From positions 1,358,297 through 1,422,296 of the forward strand of contig NZ_LR027848.1 of the NCBI RefSeq assembly GCF_900607235.1: a stretch of 64,000 nucleotides of DNA, read 5' to 3'. This DNA is from Olivibacter jilunii. GTDB taxonomy: Bacteria > Bacteroidota > Bacteroidia > Sphingobacteriales > Sphingobacteriaceae. The position numbers and the translations under genes are program-made. How positions within the stretch are numbered: position 1 is the stretch's first letter; the number at the start of each line of letters is the position of its first letter. The notes under the pieces were generated by a model. That model ran no database searches. It was given only the letters and a program-made list of their open reading frames with translations, and was not told the DNA's origin. Below, one piece after another: positions 62,874 to 64,000 of this stretch.

Positions 62874-63656
62874 ATGACATATCAATATTTGTTAACGACG
62901 ATTGAGGGAGAGATTTTGAAAATAACCATCAATCGTGAACAGAAGCTTAATGCATTGAATAGAGATACGCTGCGAGAATTAAACCAGGCAATTACAACAG
63001 GTTTGCAGGATAAAAACGTAACCGGTATAGTTATTACCGGGGCCGGAGAAAAAGCTTTTGTGGCAGGGGCCGATATCAGCGAATTTGCCGGCTTTGACGA
63101 ATCGCAGGGTCGAGATCTGGCAACTAAGGGGCAATTGGAGGTTTTTAACTTAATTCATCATGCAGAAAAGCCCATTGTAGCGGCTATCAATGGGTTCGCA
63201 TTGGGTGGTGGGCTTGAGATTGCAATGGCCTGCCATATACGCATTGCTAGTCATACCGCACGTTTGGGCTTGCCTGAGGTTTCTCTTGGGCTAATCCCGG
63301 GATATGGGGGAACGCAGCGTTTAACCCAGTTAGTAGGCAGGGGAAATGCGATGGAGCTGATACTAACCGGAAATATGATTAATGCTGAAAAGGCTTTGCA
63401 GATTGGTTTAGTTAACCATGTGGTACCGGCTGACGAAGTAATTAGCAAGTCGGAAGAGATCATTAATGACATAGCAAAGCGATCACCACGTGCCGTAGCC
63501 GCAGCCATTCGAGCAATTAATGCCTCCCTAGTAGCTGGCGAGCAAGGGTTTAATGTTGAAATTAATGAATTTGCTAAATGCTTCGCAACCGCTGACTTTC
63601 AGGAGGGCGTAGCTGCATTTCTTGAAAGACGACAACCCCAATTTCCTAAAGAATAA
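62874..63656 (+). CDS. Enoyl-CoA hydratase/isomerase-family protein
   Basis: A 260-residue crotonase. The oxyanion loop and CoA site read AFVAGADISEFAGF and FALGGGLEIAMACHIRIAS; the catalytic Glu is in LPEVSLGLIPGYGGTQRLTQ (the Glu of LPEVSLG, with the second Glu earlier in GGGLEIAMA). Both Glu positions present argue for a hydratase. It would act in fatty-acid or amino-acid breakdown. It has no acyl-CoA partner genes beside it; upstream is the divergent transpeptidase gene. Confidence 0.94.
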   Translation: MTYQYLLTTIEGEILKITINREQKLNALNRDTLRELNQAITTGLQDKNVTGIVITGAGEKAFVAGADISEFAGFDESQGRDLATKGQLEVFNLIHHAEKPIVAAINGFALGGGLEIAMACHIRIASHTARLGLPEVSLGLIPGYGGTQRLTQLVGRGNAMELILTGNMINAEKALQIGLVNHVVPADEVISKSEEIINDIAKRSPRAVAAAIRAINASLVAGEQGFNVEINEFAKCFATADFQEGVAAFLERRQPQFPKE

Positions 63657-63798
63657 TGAGATATCAAGTATTTGCATAACTGCTTTTACTTTTTATAACC
63701 ATAAATGAGCTCACCTGATTACCCAGGTCAGTTTTTACCATCCCTACGGGAGGCAAGTTTTTTAATTTTTAATTTTTAATTTTGAATTTAAAAAAAGC

Positions 63799-64000
63799 AT
63801 GTCTTTAGCTTTGTTCGATCAGAAACAGCGGAATAATATCACTTTAGTGATTATCGTTGTGCTAGGTGCATTTATTCTATATTCTTTACGAGGCATTTTC
63901 GGTGCCTTGCTGGCAACTATGATTATGTACACCATCTTCAGATCGCTAAATCTGTACTTAACAGAGCAACTGAAATGGCGGAAATCAATTTCAGCGGTAT
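63799..64000 (+). CDS. AI-2E-family (PerM-like) membrane protein, 5' part only
   Basis: An ATG at 63799 opens a frame of 67 codons to the window edge: MSLALFDQKQRNNITLVIIV, then helices VIIVVLGAFILYSLRGIFGA and LLATMIMYTIFRSLNLYL. This start, with YSLRGIFGALLATMIMYTIF, is typical of the AI-2E transporter family. These proteins have about eight helices and include sodium/proton antiporters and autoinducer exporters. The rest is outside the window, so the call rests on the N-terminus. Confidence 0.7.
   Translation, partial: MSLALFDQKQRNNITLVIIVVLGAFILYSLRGIFGALLATMIMYTIFRSLNLYLTEQLKWRKSISAV

Overview
The window is a piece of a Bacteroidetes chromosome, most likely from the Sphingobacteriaceae. 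The evidence is two SusC/SusD outer-membrane pairs run by ECF sigma/FecR circuits, a GldH lipoprotein, a RicT/PSP1 protein with the Bacteroidetes Cys-rich N-terminus, many exported lipoproteins, and repeated Bacteroidetes-type promoters (TTTG, about 20 bp, TAnnTTTG) with almost no Shine-Dalgarno sites. No rRNA, tRNA, CRISPR array, phage or transposase gene was recognised. Both ends cut genes: an exported metallophosphoesterase on the left (minus strand) and an AI-2E-type membrane protein on the right.

Layout. 1-8518 (minus): two ECF sigma genes, then FecR, SusC with STN domain, SusD lipoprotein and metallophosphoesterase. 8519-9313: a gene-free, structure-rich repeat region. 9314-16590 (plus): FecR, SusC with STN, SusD and an exported endonuclease/exonuclease/phosphatase protein, closed by a terminator. 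The two nutrient-sensing uptake modules therefore stand back to back. 16762-22926: an acyltransferase and two adjacent very large exported WG-repeat proteins. 23100-31384: a carbohydrate cluster with a GH16-like lipoprotein, GH105-like hydrolase, Tat-exported Gfo/Idh/MocA oxidoreductase, double GH43 protein, BNR_4 beta-propeller and single GH43 protein. The mix points to acidic plant polysaccharides such as arabinogalactan or rhamnogalacturonan side chains; this is inference.

31385-42479: a 21-bp/14-bp tandem repeat, a small membrane protein, two paralogous exported NagZ-like GH3 enzymes, an ABC ATPase/permease pair, a WalJ-like metallo-hydrolase, CbpA/CbpM chaperone pair, Dps, an HdeD-like membrane protein and a VOC protein. 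42693-51404: two amidohydrolase-fold proteins, an M48 peptidase, an RhlE-like DEAD-box helicase with TTG start, a cold-shock protein and glutaminyl-tRNA synthetase. 51461-64000: mostly cell-envelope and housekeeping genes: AmiD-like amidase, DUF3078 protein, carboxypeptidase-regulatory-domain protein, two LysM glucosaminidases, O-methyltransferase, RuvX, DNA polymerase III delta-prime, RicT, GldH, two convergent L,D-transpeptidases and an enoyl-CoA hydratase.

Themes. The left half senses, imports and degrades glycans. The right half is rich in peptidoglycan-remodelling enzymes. The least explained items are the twin WG-repeat proteins, the inverted repeat spanning the promoter and start codon of the first GH3 gene, and the repeat region between the two Sus modules, part of which recurs at about 35.8 kb. 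I saw no clear signature of a wholly new multi-gene system.
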